A stretch of 64,000 nt of DNA from Aphrocallistes beatrix (lineage: Eukaryota > Porifera > Hexactinellida > Sceptrulophora > Aphrocallistidae): positions 7,006,523 through 7,070,522 of the forward strand of contig OY725489.1 in NCBI GenBank assembly GCA_963281255.1, in the 5' to 3' direction. This document shows positions 1 through 11,016 of the stretch, one piece after another. The translations under genes were made by a program, and so were the position numbers. The stretch's first letter is position 1; each line of letters starts with the position of its first letter. Under the pieces are notes generated by a model, which was not told the DNA's origin, ran no database searches, and worked only from the letters and a program-made list of their open reading frames with translations.

Positions 1-77
1 TGTATATAACGGTCACCTGTGTATAACGGCCAATTTTGTCCAGTCCCTTGGGTGGCCGTTATACACAGGTTCCACTG
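1..77. mobile_element. pogo/Tc1-like MITE, left end cut by window start
   Basis: An inverted repeat pairs CCTGTGTATAACGGCCA near position 16 with TGGCCGTTATACACAGG ending at 69, and the right end reads CCACTG followed by TA (78-79). TA at the edge and a CAGTGG-type terminus fit a pogo-like MITE. The left terminus lies outside the window. Confidence 0.6.
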
Positions 78-91
78 TATATATACGTATA

Positions 92-746
92 TTCTTACTA
101 TTTAAACTCGATTAATGTTTGTGTATGTATATATATATATATATATATCAGGGTATTATACAGCCTTCCAGAGATACGCTCCTAATTTAAAATTTCTAAA
201 TTTTCATACGCCTAAATCGCTAAATAATATTATAATATTGGGTAAATTGGGTATTTTTCTGAATTTTTACGCTCCTAAACACTTTGCAGCTTAAAATCAT
301 ACGCCTAAAGGAGCGTCTCGCGCTCCTAGATAATTCCTTGATATATATATATCTGTAACGAATTGATTGAGGAAACTGTCAGGCCCAGAAAGCTGATTTT
401 TGTCATGTGGGAGTTTTTTGGCTATGGCTCCAGTAAGTTCTGAGCTCAGACGAAAATGTAGACTCATCATGGAATTATGACGTCATTGTCACATTTCTAA
501 AAGTTAAGCAATACAGTTATTCGAGCATTAATCAGCCATTATAGGAGATAGAAGGCTGAAATTTTATTAGAATCTGTATACGAACATATCTCACATATGA
601 TGCAACTATCATCAAAAAATGATGACTCATCACTTTGTTATGACGTCATCATTACTCTTCAAAATTTTAAAAATTGATAAATTAGGTGATTTTCCGTGCG
701 ATATAGATTATAACAGTAGGACAGACGTATTTAGAGATGTTATCTC
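92..746 (+). mobile_element. Helitron-like element, subfamily 1, 3'-truncated
   Basis: The 5' end resembles the family start (CTTACTATTTAAACTCG, expected TCCTTACTATTAAAACTCG), followed by a TA repeat and the family body from 350 (GAATTGATTGA, GCTATGGCTCCA, TGACGTCATTGTCAC). The body stops at GATGTTATCTCC (746), where a hAT-like terminus begins, so the 3' hairpins are missing. About 190 bp of unrelated DNA (149-340, with internal ACGCTCCTAA/GGAGCGT repeats) is inserted in the TA stretch. Confidence 0.65.
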
Positions 747-1140
747 CAGGGGCGTCGGAAGCGGGGGGGATGGGGGTGATTCATCCCCCCCATAATTTAA
801 ACGAGGGGGGATTATCCCCCCCACGCGTAATCGCGATTTGATAGTAACAAATTTCAAATTTCTTAGCTTGAATAGGAAATCTCATACACCAGTCTGCAAT
901 TTGAAAACTGGTTTGAAGCCTGATACTTTAAATCATAGAATATGTTGATGATTGAAACCTTGTTATGTGTGTATACATAACTGATAATTTATAAAATTGT
1001 TTTCCATTTGTTTCATATCTGCTGTGATGAAAAAGTACACTATTACTGAGACATTAGTAATGATTCAACTTAATATAAATTAACTCAGATTACGATTTTA
1101 TCATTGATTTGTTGTTTCTGTGCTTAATTAATTTCGACGA
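747..1140 (+). mobile_element. hAT-type terminus and unassigned sequence
   Basis: CAGGGGCGTCGGAAGC at 747 has the form of a hAT terminal inverted repeat and is followed by G- and C-rich runs. No matching right end is present before 1140, so this is probably a one-ended remnant. The rest is AT-rich without a supported gene. Confidence 0.3.
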
Positions 1141-1222
1141 TTTCTAAAAACTACAATAAAGAAACATGACCTGTCCATCTGGTAGTAATAATCGTAAGAG
1201 ACATCGAGTATCTCGTCCGTCC

Positions 1223-1316
1223 GTATGTATGTATGTATGTATGTATGTATGTATGTATGTATGTATGTATGTATGTATGTATGTATGTATGTATGTATGT
1301 ATGTATGTATGTATGT
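1223..1316. repeat. (GTAT)n microsatellite
   Basis: About 23 uninterrupted tetranucleotide units. It explains the long Met-Tyr-Val-Cys and Thr-Tyr-Ile-His open frames on both strands, which are not genes. Confidence 0.97.
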
Positions 1317-1447
1317 CCGTACGCGCGTTACTGCGAAATCTACCAGTCCGGTTTTACCAAATATCGCATGCAGGATCTCTTTATGGTGTAGATGTGCACC
1401 GTCAACATTTTTTCGCAAAATCTCATCACTTCCGGTTTTTATAAGTA

Positions 1448-1996
1448 CAAGCGCGCTTCGCTTGCTTGCGCTGTGCGGCTGGGGGACACTTCGTGTCCGC
1501 CAGAGGCTCCCTTCGGTCGCCTGGAGGTGACATTGGTTAATTATAAGGGAGATAACATCTCTAAATATGTCCATCTTAGTGTTGAAACCGATTTCACTCG
1601 AAAAATCACCAAATTTGTCAATTTTAAAAATTTTGATGCGTAATGATGACGTCATAACAAAGTGATGATTCATCATTTTTTGATGAAAGTCGCATCATAT
1701 GTGAGGTATGTTAGTATACAGATTCTATTAAAATTTCAGCCTTCTATCTCCTATAATGGCTGAGTTATGCCCGAATAACTGTGTTGCTTAACTTTTAAAA
1801 ATGTGACAATGACGTCATAATTCCATGATGAGTCGATATTTTGCTCTGAACTCAGAACTTACTGGAGCCATAGCCAAAAGACTCCCACATGCCAAAAATC
1901 AGCCTTCTGCGCCCGGCAGTTTCTTCAATCAATTCGTTACAGATATATATATATATATATATATATACAATAATCGAGTTTTAGTAATAGTAAGGA
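1448..1996 (-). mobile_element. Helitron-like element, subfamily 1, complete
   Basis: Read on the minus strand it starts TCCTTACTATTACTAAAACTCG (1996 downwards, abbreviated from the family start) and ends in the three-hairpin tail and GCGCGCTTG at 1448. It lies between A (1447) and T (1997) with no target duplication. Length is 549 bp with no coding capacity. Its body is almost identical to the copy at 59670-60210, which implies recent mobility. Confidence 0.85.
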
Positions 1997-2009
1997 TATA
2001 TTTATATTT

Positions 2010-2230
2010 TAACACCTCCACTGCAAAGCTTTGTTTAAAGATATAAGCAAGATCTCAACGCCTAATGTAGGGTATTTCACCATGTAGGATCTGATTTTCG
2101 CGCTTTGAAAGTAATAACATGAATAATTTATGAGTTATTAACATATTGATATATACATATTTTCACACCTTTTAAAGGTTTTATTTTGAGCGCTAGAAGC
2201 GAGTTCTCAACCGCTAGTATAGGATATTTT
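2010..2230 (+). repeat. about 160-bp tandem-repeat family, roughly 1.3 units
   Basis: Contains GATTTTCGCGCTTTGAAAG, TATTTTCACACC and GCGAGTTCTCAACCGC, the same order as the tandem array at 10315-10680. It borders the CAGGGTTGAAACC module at 2231. Confidence 0.7.
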
Positions 2231-2470
2231 CAGGGTTGAAACCGAATAGTTGATTATTCGGTTTAACCAAATATTATTTGCAAATAATTGATATTTGGTT
2301 TGTAATCAAATATCATTATTTGGTATTCGGTTGAGAACCAAATAATTTGGTCAACCGAATAATTTGGTCAACCAAATAATTTCGGTTTGACCATTATTCG
2401 GTTAACCAAATTATTTGGTCTACCCATTATTCGGTTAAATTGGTATTTGGTTGAAGCAGTTTCAACCTTG
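2231..2470. mobile_element. CAGGGTTGAAACC module, copy 1 (hAT-like ends)
   Basis: Ends are CAGGGTTGAAACC and AGTTTCAACCTTG. The interior is a chain of overlapping TTCGGTTAACCAAA / TTTGGTCAACCGAA motifs in both orientations, so it can fold extensively. The second copy is at 10059-10314. No 8-bp duplication is visible. Confidence 0.55.
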
Positions 2471-2984
2471 ATATATACGTATATATATATATATATGTAA
2501 CGAAATGATTGAAGAAACTGCTGGGCGGAGAATGATGATTTTTGGCATGTGCGAGTCTTTTGGCTATGGCTCCACTAAATTCTGACTTCAGGCGAAAATG
2601 TCTAGTCAGCATGGAATTATACGTCATTGTCACCTTTTTTATAATTAGAAAATTTCAGTTTTTCTACTATAACTCTAAGCCATTTTAGGTGATAGAAGGC
2701 TGAAATTTTAATAGAATGTGTATATGAATATTCCTCATATGTGATATAACTATAATCAGAAAATGATGTCTCATCACTCTGGTATCATCATTACGCATTA
2801 AAAATTTATCAATTTTCAAATTTGTCATTTTTCCAGTGATATAGATTTTAACAGTAAGACAGACATATTTAGAGATGCTATCTACTTTATAGTTAATCAA
2901 TGTGAGCCCAGGCGCCCAAAGGGCGCCTCCGGCGGGCACCAAGTGTCCACCAGCCGAGCAGCGCAAGCAAGCGAAGCGCACTTG
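2471..2984 (+). mobile_element. Helitron-like element, subfamily 1, 5'-incomplete
   Basis: Body (GAAACTGCTGGGCGG, GGCTATGGCTCCA) and a full 3' tail: hairpin AGGCGCCC/GGGCGCCT, hairpin around CCAAGTGTCC, the GCGCAGCGCAAGCAAGCG region and terminal CACTTG (2984) before T. The 5' end is replaced by the module at 2231-2470. Confidence 0.75.
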
Positions 2985-3226
2985 TATGTAGATAAAGGTG
3001 TGAGATATGCATATGATCTTTTTTATTGCTATATACCAGCGGTGGGCAACTTGGGGCCGCGAGACTAAATTTGATTGCCCACGACTTTACCAAAACACTC
3101 TATTATGGAACCCGCGTGTTAGTGATTGTAATTCAAAATGGCCCCGCCTAATTTTGGTATGGAATTGATGCTGAATATCAATATATATTCTATAATCATC
3201 ATAGGACGTTTCAATTTATTTACTAA
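2985..3226. other. intergenic DNA with a one-ended hAT-type terminus
   Basis: CAGCGGTGGGCAAC at 3037 resembles a hAT end. No partner end and no gene are seen. Confidence 0.3.
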
Positions 3227-4288
3227 CAAGCACGCTTCGCTTGCTTGCGCTGCGCGGCTTGCGGACACTTTGTGTCCGCAGAGTCGCCCTGCGGGCGCCT
3301 AGAGTTACTCAATCTAACATATTTTGGGTTGTGGGTTTGAATTTTTTCCTTTATATAAATATTGTAAACAAAGGTCAACGAATAATTTCTCATATGGATC
3401 CGAAAACATAATATTCGAAATCTACAGCACTTAAAACCCATGTCCCCCTTTGGAAGCTCTCTAGCATTATTTTCAAAATTCATCAAATGGTGTGAAAATA
3501 TGTATATAAAGGTGTGAATATATTCACATAATCTTTTTTATTGCAATACACTATAATATATTTAAGATATCAAACATAAGTTGTGGCTTTGAAGTAATAA
3601 TAACAATGACGATCTATTGTAGTGTCGTACAATGATTTCTATTGTGATATTGCAGTCATTTATTTTGTATAGAACAAATGTAAAAATGCCATCATGCACA
3701 AGAAATAATTCTTTAGTCAAGAAACTTTATGTCACTTCTAAGCTCTTCGAATGAATAATGTTTACAGCTGTCTATTTTGCTCTCAGACCAGAAGTCAGAA
3801 GTATTCACGCTCTAACTAGCGAGTAAATAGCTGCTAGTAGTACTAGCTTGGTAACTTTGTAACTTGTATGTTCAAGAAATTTATACAAAAATTTGAGATT
3901 CCTTTGTGTGAACTCTAGAGAGAACAGAAATCATGTGGAAGGTACAATTTCGACAGCAAAAGTCCCAGCACCACAAAGCACAGACTTTCTAGTATTCTAA
4001 CTCTCCCTTCGATTGTATGCTACGTAAATGTTAGTCACTACTGTTTAGATCCAAATGCATTTGTATTCTAGAACAATCAAAATGGTCTGCACACTTTGTC
4101 ATCTATCTCGGCGAGAGATGAAGTTTTCGCTTCGAGACTTCTGGGTTCCGACTCAAAATCCAAACATTTGTTGGCAAACACAATATTATGTGATCATCCT
4201 AGTCACGGCTACGGCATTCAACTATGGAACAGTGGGAAGAACCTCAATCAATCCATCTTTTTTCAATCCATCGTTTTAATATAGAAGA
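3227..4288 (-). mobile_element. Helitron-like element, subfamily 3
   Basis: Begins CAAGCACGCTTCGC at 3227 (reverse of the CTTG end) with the GCGGACAC/GTGTCCGC hairpin, and ends TTTTAATATAGAAGA at 4288 (reverse of a TCTT start). Flanks are A (3226) and T (4289). The interior shares CTATCTCGGCGAG and CAAACATAAGTTGTGGC with copies at 9212, 24742 and 31269. No coding capacity. Confidence 0.75.
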
Positions 4289-4565
4289 TAAAACTAATTT
4301 GAAAAATGCTCTACACAAAGTAATTCCATTTTGCAGCTGATGAACATTTGTAGGCCTCTCAACACACGTGTAGTCGAAATATAGAATAACCAATACAATT
4401 ATTTGCTTTTAGATCTGAATGTGCATTCTTACTTCACTCAATAGTATGTGAAAAATTCACACATGTGAGAAAAAGATGCATTCAAGTGGGATTCTCTGTT
4501 ATTAAAATGTTTCAATAATTTTACCATCAAAATTATCCAATTACACTTTTATCACCAAATATGTA

Positions 4566-4891
4566 CACTCGAACCTCTCTTATCCGGGCAGTGCCGGACC
4601 GGAGAGTGCCCGGATAACAGAATTTGCCCCGATAATTCGAAAACATGTCTATGCACATGAGGTTATTCAATAATATTTATGTACCAAGACAATATACGAG
4701 TACGCAAAACCCACAGTTTTACTAATTACATATTAATGTCAAAAAATAATATTACATGATAATGATTGCTGGAATTGTGGTTAATAATTGACTTGAAAAT
4801 AGGACAATGCATATTGACTAAATGTCGAAAGGGTTGCCCGGTTGAGAGAGGTGCCCGGATATCGGAGGTCCGGATAAGAGAGGTTCGAGTG
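4566..4891. mobile_element. pogo/Tigger-like MITE with TA duplication
   Basis: Terminal inverted repeats CACTCGAACCTCTCTTATCC and GGATAAGAGAGGTTCGAGTG, flanked by TA on both sides (4564-4565, 4892-4893). 326 bp, no transposase. Confidence 0.9.
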
Positions 4892-5078
4892 TATATATGC
4901 AACAGTATAAATACAATCTTGGAAATAAATAATCAACTTAAATTGAAAATTCAAGCTAAAAGATCGAACGATTATAGTTATAGGTTTTAAATAATGCATA
5001 TATGTATATTTAAAATTCTGTTTATCTTAATTGGTAGATTATTCTAAATATTTTAATCATTAGATCTCGCAAAGATAA

Positions 5079-7780
5079 ATGCTTCTATATGTCTGTGCAT
5101 TCCTTGTGGCTACTGTGGTAGCTGGGAGACAATTTCCTGGTAATGAGAGGTACATCATCCTCCTGGAAAAGGGATCAGATGGTGGAGACATCGAAGAGCT
5201 GATTCAGAGTATGGAAGTGCACGCCTCTTCTACTCGTGAAGAGATGCAAGTACTCTCCTTAACTTCACTACTGCCTTTCGTGATCGGAAGCATGAGTGAG
5301 GCTACAGCTGAGATGGTGAGTATTTATCATTAGTATTATTAAAACAAGCATTTAAATCTTGCATTGCGAATTTTTAGAGGTTACAATTCCATTGCAATAT
5401 TACATTTATTATTTTATTCAAAATGCTACAATGAGCTGTCATTCTGATTGGTTGTTTGCTGATATTTTGATGAGCTGTTTTGTGTAGTGTTGTTTCATTA
5501 GATATCTTATTTATAGGTTTCAAAATTACCAAATGTTGAACTCATCGAGAAGGACCAGGTTGTACATCTTGACATGCCCATTGAACAAGACGAATCTCCC
5601 ATTTTGGAAGAAACAAAGTTTCCAACAAATCGATTCAACCTAGACATTCTCGATAATGTCAACTGTACTGATGGTAGCTTCACGGCAGATAATTTCGGTT
5701 TAGGAGCAGACATCTACCTTGTAGGCTCAGGAATCAACTTTGATCATATAGATTTCAGGTTAGGTTCGGTGCATTCATAGTTTTAATGTAATTTTTGATA
5801 AATTTGATAACTCCCAAACTTGTGATAGACCTTCCGTGTACTTGAACCCGTATAGAATATAGTTTCTATTTTCCGCACCGTCTCAAAAAATTGACTTTAT
5901 TTGTTTTTGAGATCCTGAAGCTCAATTTAACAGCATCAGATGTGGAATTCTTCATCCTTCATAAGTATGTTAATAAATGTTCACATGATAGCCATCTAAC
6001 TAAAAATGCCCTAAATTAACTGTTAAGATCTCGCTTATCAATTTGAAAAGCGCACTTCGTTTTCTTTCGATAACTTTTAATAATCAAACAAAATACTCAT
6101 AATAGCTGGATTCAATCATTTATATAGAATAGAAGTGCGAATCGCATTATAAATGCCTGATAATTTATTGGTACTCGCTTGAACCAATCGATTTCGATCG
6201 CAAATTGTCCCTTCGAATGTATGCATTGTAGATGTCACCACTTGAAAATGAAAATTCCACTTTGATCTTTGAAATCTCCCCTAGTTTCATTATTATTTAC
6301 TTGTACCACAAATTTCACATTTCTAGCACCTCCCAGTCCCCAATCAACTTTGACAAACAAAAACATCAAAAATCCATTGAGGTTAAATTTTTTAAATATA
6401 TGAAATCTTAATAACGACAGTATTTGTAGTACCGTAAATGATTTCTATTATAGAGTGAAGCTATATATATTGAATGGAAAAGGAGTGAATTTTATTTATG
6501 GGAGTCTTTTGACTATGGCTCCACTAAGTTCTGAGCTCAGACGAAAATGTCGACTCATCATGGAATTATGATGTCATTGTCACGTTTTTTAAATAGGAAA
6601 TTTCAGCTTTTCGACTATAACTCAGTTATTTTAGGTGATAGAAGGCTGAAATTTTAATACAATATGTATATTAATATACCTCACATGCATGGTTTTATCT
6701 AGGATTTTCCAGTCCGGCACTTTTTTGGAGGTGATAAAAGTTATATGGCACCCAAACAGGGGTTTATCTTGTAATTCCAGGGGTGATAGCAACCCGGGAC
6801 CAAAATCGAATCACACCGGAAGCACCTTGGCTCCTCGGACGATACCAGGCTGGCACCTATAAGTGCCGGCCGAGCACCTAGATAAAGCCCTGCTCACATG
6901 TGATACAACTATCATCAAAAAATGATGACTCATAATTCTGTTATGACGTCATCATTACACATCAAAAGATTTAAAAATTGACAAATTAATTGATTTTTCG
7001 TTCGATATCGATCATAACAGTAGGACAGACGTATTTAGAGATGTTATCTCCCTTATAATTAATCAATGGTTACCCCAGCCCCTCTGGCGGGCACAAAGTG
7101 TCCGTCAGCCGCACAACACAAGCAAGCGAAGCCCGCTTGTTAATCAATGAAATGAAAGTAAATGTAATGTCCAATCACTGGATTCTAATTGGCTAATATA
7201 TTTTGGCTCCTTTTGTGGAAAGGTGTAAAAGTAGTATTTGATAATTTGAACCCAGGTTCAAATTTCCATCATATAAGCAATATATGGTCCAAATTTCGAG
7301 CAATCTGATCAAATAGAATTTCATGGAGCGAGCACACGGATGGACGAACATCGCAAGCCTACATGACTTAAGGCACCTCCTATACTAGGAGCTGCACTAA
7401 AATCTTAATATTAGATTAATGTTACAAACACGTGCGAAAAACACATCTACATACGAGATGCCTAACTATAGTTGTACATAATATATGTCCTCATTTCTTA
7501 CAGTATATTTTTAATATTCCAGGTGGAGAAATGGAGACTGTGGAAGTAGAGCAAAATTTGGCTTTGACGCATTCGATGAACACCATAACACTTCATATAT
7601 TGGATGGGAGCATTTTGATACAAAGACTGCAGGAATAGCAGGAGGTCTTGTGAGTGGAATCGCCAAGGACGCAAATCTATACTCAGTAAGAGTCATAGCA
7701 CCTTATGCCAGAGTTACTACGAGTACAGTAATCGCTGGGCTGAACTACATTGGAAAGGAACACAGCAAAAATTCAAAGAG
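5079..7780 (+). CDS. secreted subtilisin-fold protein, 5' three exons, probable pseudoprotease
   Basis: Three exons join in phase: 5079-5315 (donor GTGAGT), 5517-5758 (acceptor TTTATAG, donor GTTAGG) and 7523-7780 (acceptor ATATTCCAG, donor GTAATA). Exon 1 opens with a signal peptide (MLLYVCAFLVATVVAG), and residues 24-105 look like an I9-type inhibitor prodomain (RYIILLEKG, VELIEKD). The peptidase S8 fold follows: ADIYLVGSGINFDH aligns with the strand that normally carries the catalytic Asp (xxDTGI), here Gly; AKFGFDAFD and GIAKDANLYSVRVI are typical S8 motifs, but the GHGTHVAG box with catalytic His reads FDTKTAGIAG. Exon 3 ends at phase 2, so more coding should follow, yet no exon with a GTSMA-like Ser motif is seen downstream. 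Either a pseudoenzyme whose 3' part is far away, or a decaying gene. The start codon is supported by the signal peptide. Confidence 0.7.
6050..6420 (-). mobile_element. degenerate Helitron-like subfamily 3 remnant in intron 2
   Basis: Shares ATGTATGCATTGTAGATGTC and the following order with the copies at 3227-4288 and 9212-9755. No ends survive. It lies inside intron 2 of the subtilisin-fold gene. Confidence 0.45.
6465..7139 (+). mobile_element. Helitron-like element, subfamily 1, with nested hAT MITE
   Basis: Body from GGGAGTCTTTTGACTATGGC to a 3' tail ending GCCCGCTTG at 7139 before T. It sits in intron 2 of the subtilisin-fold gene and is split by the 205-bp element at 6688-6892. Its tail hairpins are decayed (GCACAACACAAGC instead of GCGCAGCGCAAGC). 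Confidence 0.7.
6688..6892. mobile_element. hAT MITE with 8-bp target duplication
   Basis: Ends CATGGTTTTATCTAGG and CCTAGATAAAGCCCTG form an imperfect terminal inverted repeat. The flanking 8 bp CTCACATG occurs at 6680-6687 and 6893-6900. It is inserted in the Helitron-like copy 6465-7139. Confidence 0.9.
7140..7522. other. intron 2 remainder
   Basis: No element ends or coding sequence recognised. The stretch ends in a pyrimidine-rich acceptor (TTTTTAATATTCCAG). Confidence 0.4.
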
Positions 7781-7870
7781 GTAATACCTGTTGTATAATG
7801 ACAACTAAAAAAATGTCAGTCGACAGACTAATAGTGAAGCTCCATTGATATTATGCACCAAAAATAAGAA

Positions 7871-8098
7871 TTCTTACTATTAAAATTCGATTAATATGGT
7901 ATATAATATTCATATCTCAGTAATGAATTGATTGAACAATTGATTGAAGAAGTTATCAATTAAAACAGTGAGACAGATGTACTTTGAGATATTACCTACC
8001 TTATAATTAATCAATTTGAGCCTAGGCGCCCAAAAGACGCCTCTAGCGTGCACTTTGTGTCCGCCAGCCTCACAGCGCAAGTAAGCGAGACGCGCTTG
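7871..8098 (+). mobile_element. Helitron-like element, subfamily 1, internally deleted
   Basis: Has both ends: TTCTTACTATTAAAATTCG (7871) and the tail with CACTTTGTGTCC and CGCGCTTG (8098) before T. At 228 bp it lacks most of the body. Confidence 0.7.
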
Positions 8099-9013
8099 TA
8101 GTGATGAAATTGCTCAAATCGTGGTGTACTTTTAAACCAAGATCGTACTAAGAAAACATGGGTCAAGATGAGGCCAGGATGAGGCACAAAACCAAAAAAA
8201 AAACAACAAGCGCCAGGAAGAGATATACTCGTATTGACTGCCAGTAATTTAAACAATATCGGTAAGTAATTCTGTTGCATATTTGAACTTTGACTCTTTA
8301 CTGATTTTAATTGGGAAATATAAAAATCTGAATTTTTGCAAATTTTGAATGTGGGTCCTTTTACGGTGTACATAGATGTGCACTGTCTAAACTTTTTGAA
8401 CTTCCATCACTTTCGGTATAACAGCCCAGAATATACCAGGGGCATTTACAAGTAGTGTCATTAGCATGATAATCTATACGGACTGACTCTTTGTTAGTCC
8501 TGAGCTATTCCATTGAATAACATTCCCCGCTATCTATTTTGCTTTCTAGTATTCTATATATTCACGCTCTTACTAGCAAGTAATTAGTTGCTAGTAATAA
8601 CTTTATTTATTCTAATATTTCCTCAAACTGACCAAACTATATCTTAGGCCTCATAGTGTATTGATTGCTTAACTCTTCTATTAGTATTCGAATATATTCC
8701 TGATAAATTGATACTGTATCTGCTTAATTCAATTATTCATTTTTCTGTTTTAACCAACCTAAATACGATGATGAAGATAATATGGCATAACTTGACCTAT
8801 AGACTCTATTTTATAATATTTTTATGGAAGAAAATAGCATAAATTTATTAAGGGAATATCTCAAAAGGAGAACCATTATGCCTATGGTTGAAGTTATGTT
8901 ATTTACAAACTCAGAAATCACGACTCAAGACACGTAATTCGGATTTATTCATGCCACCCATAAAGTCAATCTGGGAAGAGCACTAAAATATTTTTATTGT
9001 TTTAATTTCAATA
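8099..9013. other. intergenic DNA, nothing recognised
   Basis: AT-rich. GTGTACATAGATGTGCAC near 8360 echoes GTGTAGATGTGCACC at 1386 and a similar stretch at 62510, so it is part of a dispersed repeat. No gene supported. Confidence 0.4.
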
Positions 9014-9211
9014 CAGTACACCCTCAATAGTCCGAACCTCGCTAATCCGAACACTTTATTCTTAAAATCCCTATACCCATAATATAATATTACTCGTCTC
9101 TTTGCTTTGAATCAATGTTTATAATCTTCAATAAGATTGAGAAACCTCGTTAAATAAGCAATCATAGCGAAATAATATCTTTAATATCCTAGCAATACAA
9201 ATTTATTATAA
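9014..9211. mobile_element. pogo-like MITE, one end only
   Basis: CAGTACACCCTC at 9014 after TA, then GAACCTCGCTAATCCGAACAC; the interior (CTTCAATAAGATTGAGAAAC) matches the reverse complement of the complete copy 40886-41194. It is cut where the Helitron-like copy at 9212 begins. Confidence 0.75.
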
Positions 9212-9755
9212 TAAGCGCGTTTCGGTAGCTTGAGCTGCGCGGCTTGAAGACACTGCGTGTTCGCAGAATTACCAAGCTTGGGGATATTAGAGAAACAATA
9301 TGTCGCTTATTTCTTCTCTACTAAGTATGCTGAATTGCTATTTGTCTGCAGCTGGTACATTAATGAATCAGAACTGTAGCAGAAAACGTTCGAGGTAAAT
9401 ATAATTTACTATATTTAATAATGAATTTCAATCACAAATAGTCCTTTTGATTGTATGCATAAGTAACTACCATTTGATTCCAATGTATTTGCATTATAAA
9501 ATAATTGAATTTGATTGGTCAACACATTTCGTCACCTATCTCGGCGAAGTGTGAACATTTCGCTTAGATCTTCGAACTCCCTTCTAGTTTCATTATTAAT
9601 ACTTCTGTGCCAAATTTCATGTTTCTTGCACTTCGCAGTTCTTCAATCAATTCCCCAAACAAATTGATTGAAGTTCCCTAAACAAAATTCCCCAAACAAA
9701 TTGATTGAAGTTCCCCAAAAAAAAAAAAAAAGAACCCATTGCGTTTTAATATATA
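9212..9755 (-). mobile_element. Helitron-like element, subfamily 3
   Basis: Starts TAAGCGCGTTTCGG (degenerate CAAGCGCG) with hairpin GACACTGCGTGTTCGC, ends near TTTTAATATATAA at 9755. Shares TTGGGGATATTAGAGAAACAA with the copy at 24742-25518. It contains a poly-A run at 9718-9731. Confidence 0.6.
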
Positions 9756-9756
9756 A

Positions 9757-10011
9757 CAAATCGCTTCGCTTGCTTGGGCTGCGCGGCTTGCTGACAATTT
9801 GTATCGGCAGAGTCGCCCTTTGGGTGCCTTGAGTTACTTTATCTAGCATATTTTGGGAATGTGTTTACTTTATATAAATATGGTAAACAAAATTCACCAA
9901 ATAATTTCTCAAAAATATAATAATCTAAATCTACACCCCTAAAAACATTATGTCACCCGTTGGAAGCTAGTCTCTAGCATATTTTTCAAAATTTGTCAAA
10001 TGGTGTGAAAA
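9757..10011 (-). mobile_element. Helitron-like element, subfamily 2, 3' part only
   Basis: CAAATCGCTTCGCTTGCTTG at 9757 is the reversed tail, followed by GTCGCCCTTTGGGTGCC and the subfamily 2 body (GTGTTTACTTTATATAAA). It is interrupted at 10012 by another Helitron-like start in the opposite orientation. Confidence 0.6.
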
Positions 10012-10680
10012 TCCGTACTATTAAAACTCGATTAATGTGTGTATATGTATATATATACCAGGGTTGAAACCGAATAGTTGATTATTCGGTTTAACCAAAT
10101 ATTATTTGCAAATAATTGATATTTGGTTTGTAACCAAATATCATTATTTGGTATTCGGTTGAGAACCAAATAATTTGGTCAACCGAATTATTTGGTCGAC
10201 CAAATATTCGGTTGACCAAATTATTCGGTTTGACCATTATTCGGTTAACCAAATTATTTGGTCTACCCATTAATCGGTTAAATTGGTATTTGGTTGAAGC
10301 GGTTTCAACCTTTGATATTTTAATATGTAGATTCCGATTTTCACACTTTGAAAGTGGTAATATAAATATTTTATCAGTTTCTAACATATGTATGTTTACA
10401 TATTTTCACACCCTTTAAAAAAGTTTTATTATAAGCTAATAGCGAGTTCTCAACGGCTAATATAGGATATTTTAATATGTAGATTCCGATTTTCACACTT
10501 TGAAAGAAATAATGTGAATATTTTATGAGCTATTAAATATTGGTATATAAAGTACATATTCTCACACCTATTGAAAAAATCTTATTTTAAGCTAAAAGCG
10601 AGCTCTCAACGGATATTATAAGGTATTTTAATATGTAGATTCCAAATCTTACACTTAGAATGCCCTAAAATGAGTATTTC
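10012..10680 (+). repeat. Helitron-like start, CAGGGTTGAAACC module (10059-10314) and 163-bp tandem array
   Basis: 10012-10058 is a family start (TCCGTACTATTAAAACTCG). 10059-10314 is the second CAGGGTTGAAACC module with many GGTTAACCAAAT motifs. 10315-10680 holds about 2.2 tandem units of roughly 163 bp, each with ATATGTAGATTCCGATTTTC, ATTTTCACACC and GCGAGTTCTCAACGG. The module and array occur in swapped order around 2010-2470. Confidence 0.65.
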
Positions 10681-10827
10681 CCGACGTATTCCGATTTTCA
10701 CATTTCATGTTCCTTCGAGTCACTTGCTGGAGCTGCACTATCGGTCTGTCGACCGACATTTTTGTAATTGTGATTGAAATTCTAAGCCACAGTAATTATA
10801 ATTTTTAGTGTAATTCAAAAAGTGTAA

Positions 10828-11016
10828 TTGAACCCAACTCTGCCAGTCGACTCAGATCTATTTCAGCATTGGAAACACAACCAACACACCAATTCTGAGC
10901 TCACCACTTTGGCTCTATATTACTTCGCCATCTCAGCGTCATCTGTTCCAGTAGAACGTTTGTTTTTCATTCGGACTATCAGACAATACTATCAGACAAT
11001 CGATTCGAGGAGCTGA
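10828..11016 (+). pseudogene. hAT transposase C-terminal dimerisation remnant
   Basis: An open stretch of 62 residues contains ELTTLALYYFAISASSVPVE, which matches the hAT dimerisation motif pattern (LA..YLAIPASSVPVERVFS). The conserved RVFS is changed to RLFF and the frame ends soon after. No ends or target duplication found. It is a fossil fragment of a hAT transposase that would act in the nucleus on transposon DNA. Confidence 0.6.

Noticed and set aside
1128..1676. Long open frames with Thr-Tyr-Ile-His or Met-Tyr-Val-Cys repeats
   Set aside because: They translate a GTAT microsatellite plus a Helitron tail; the same length in several frames and strands, no conservation.
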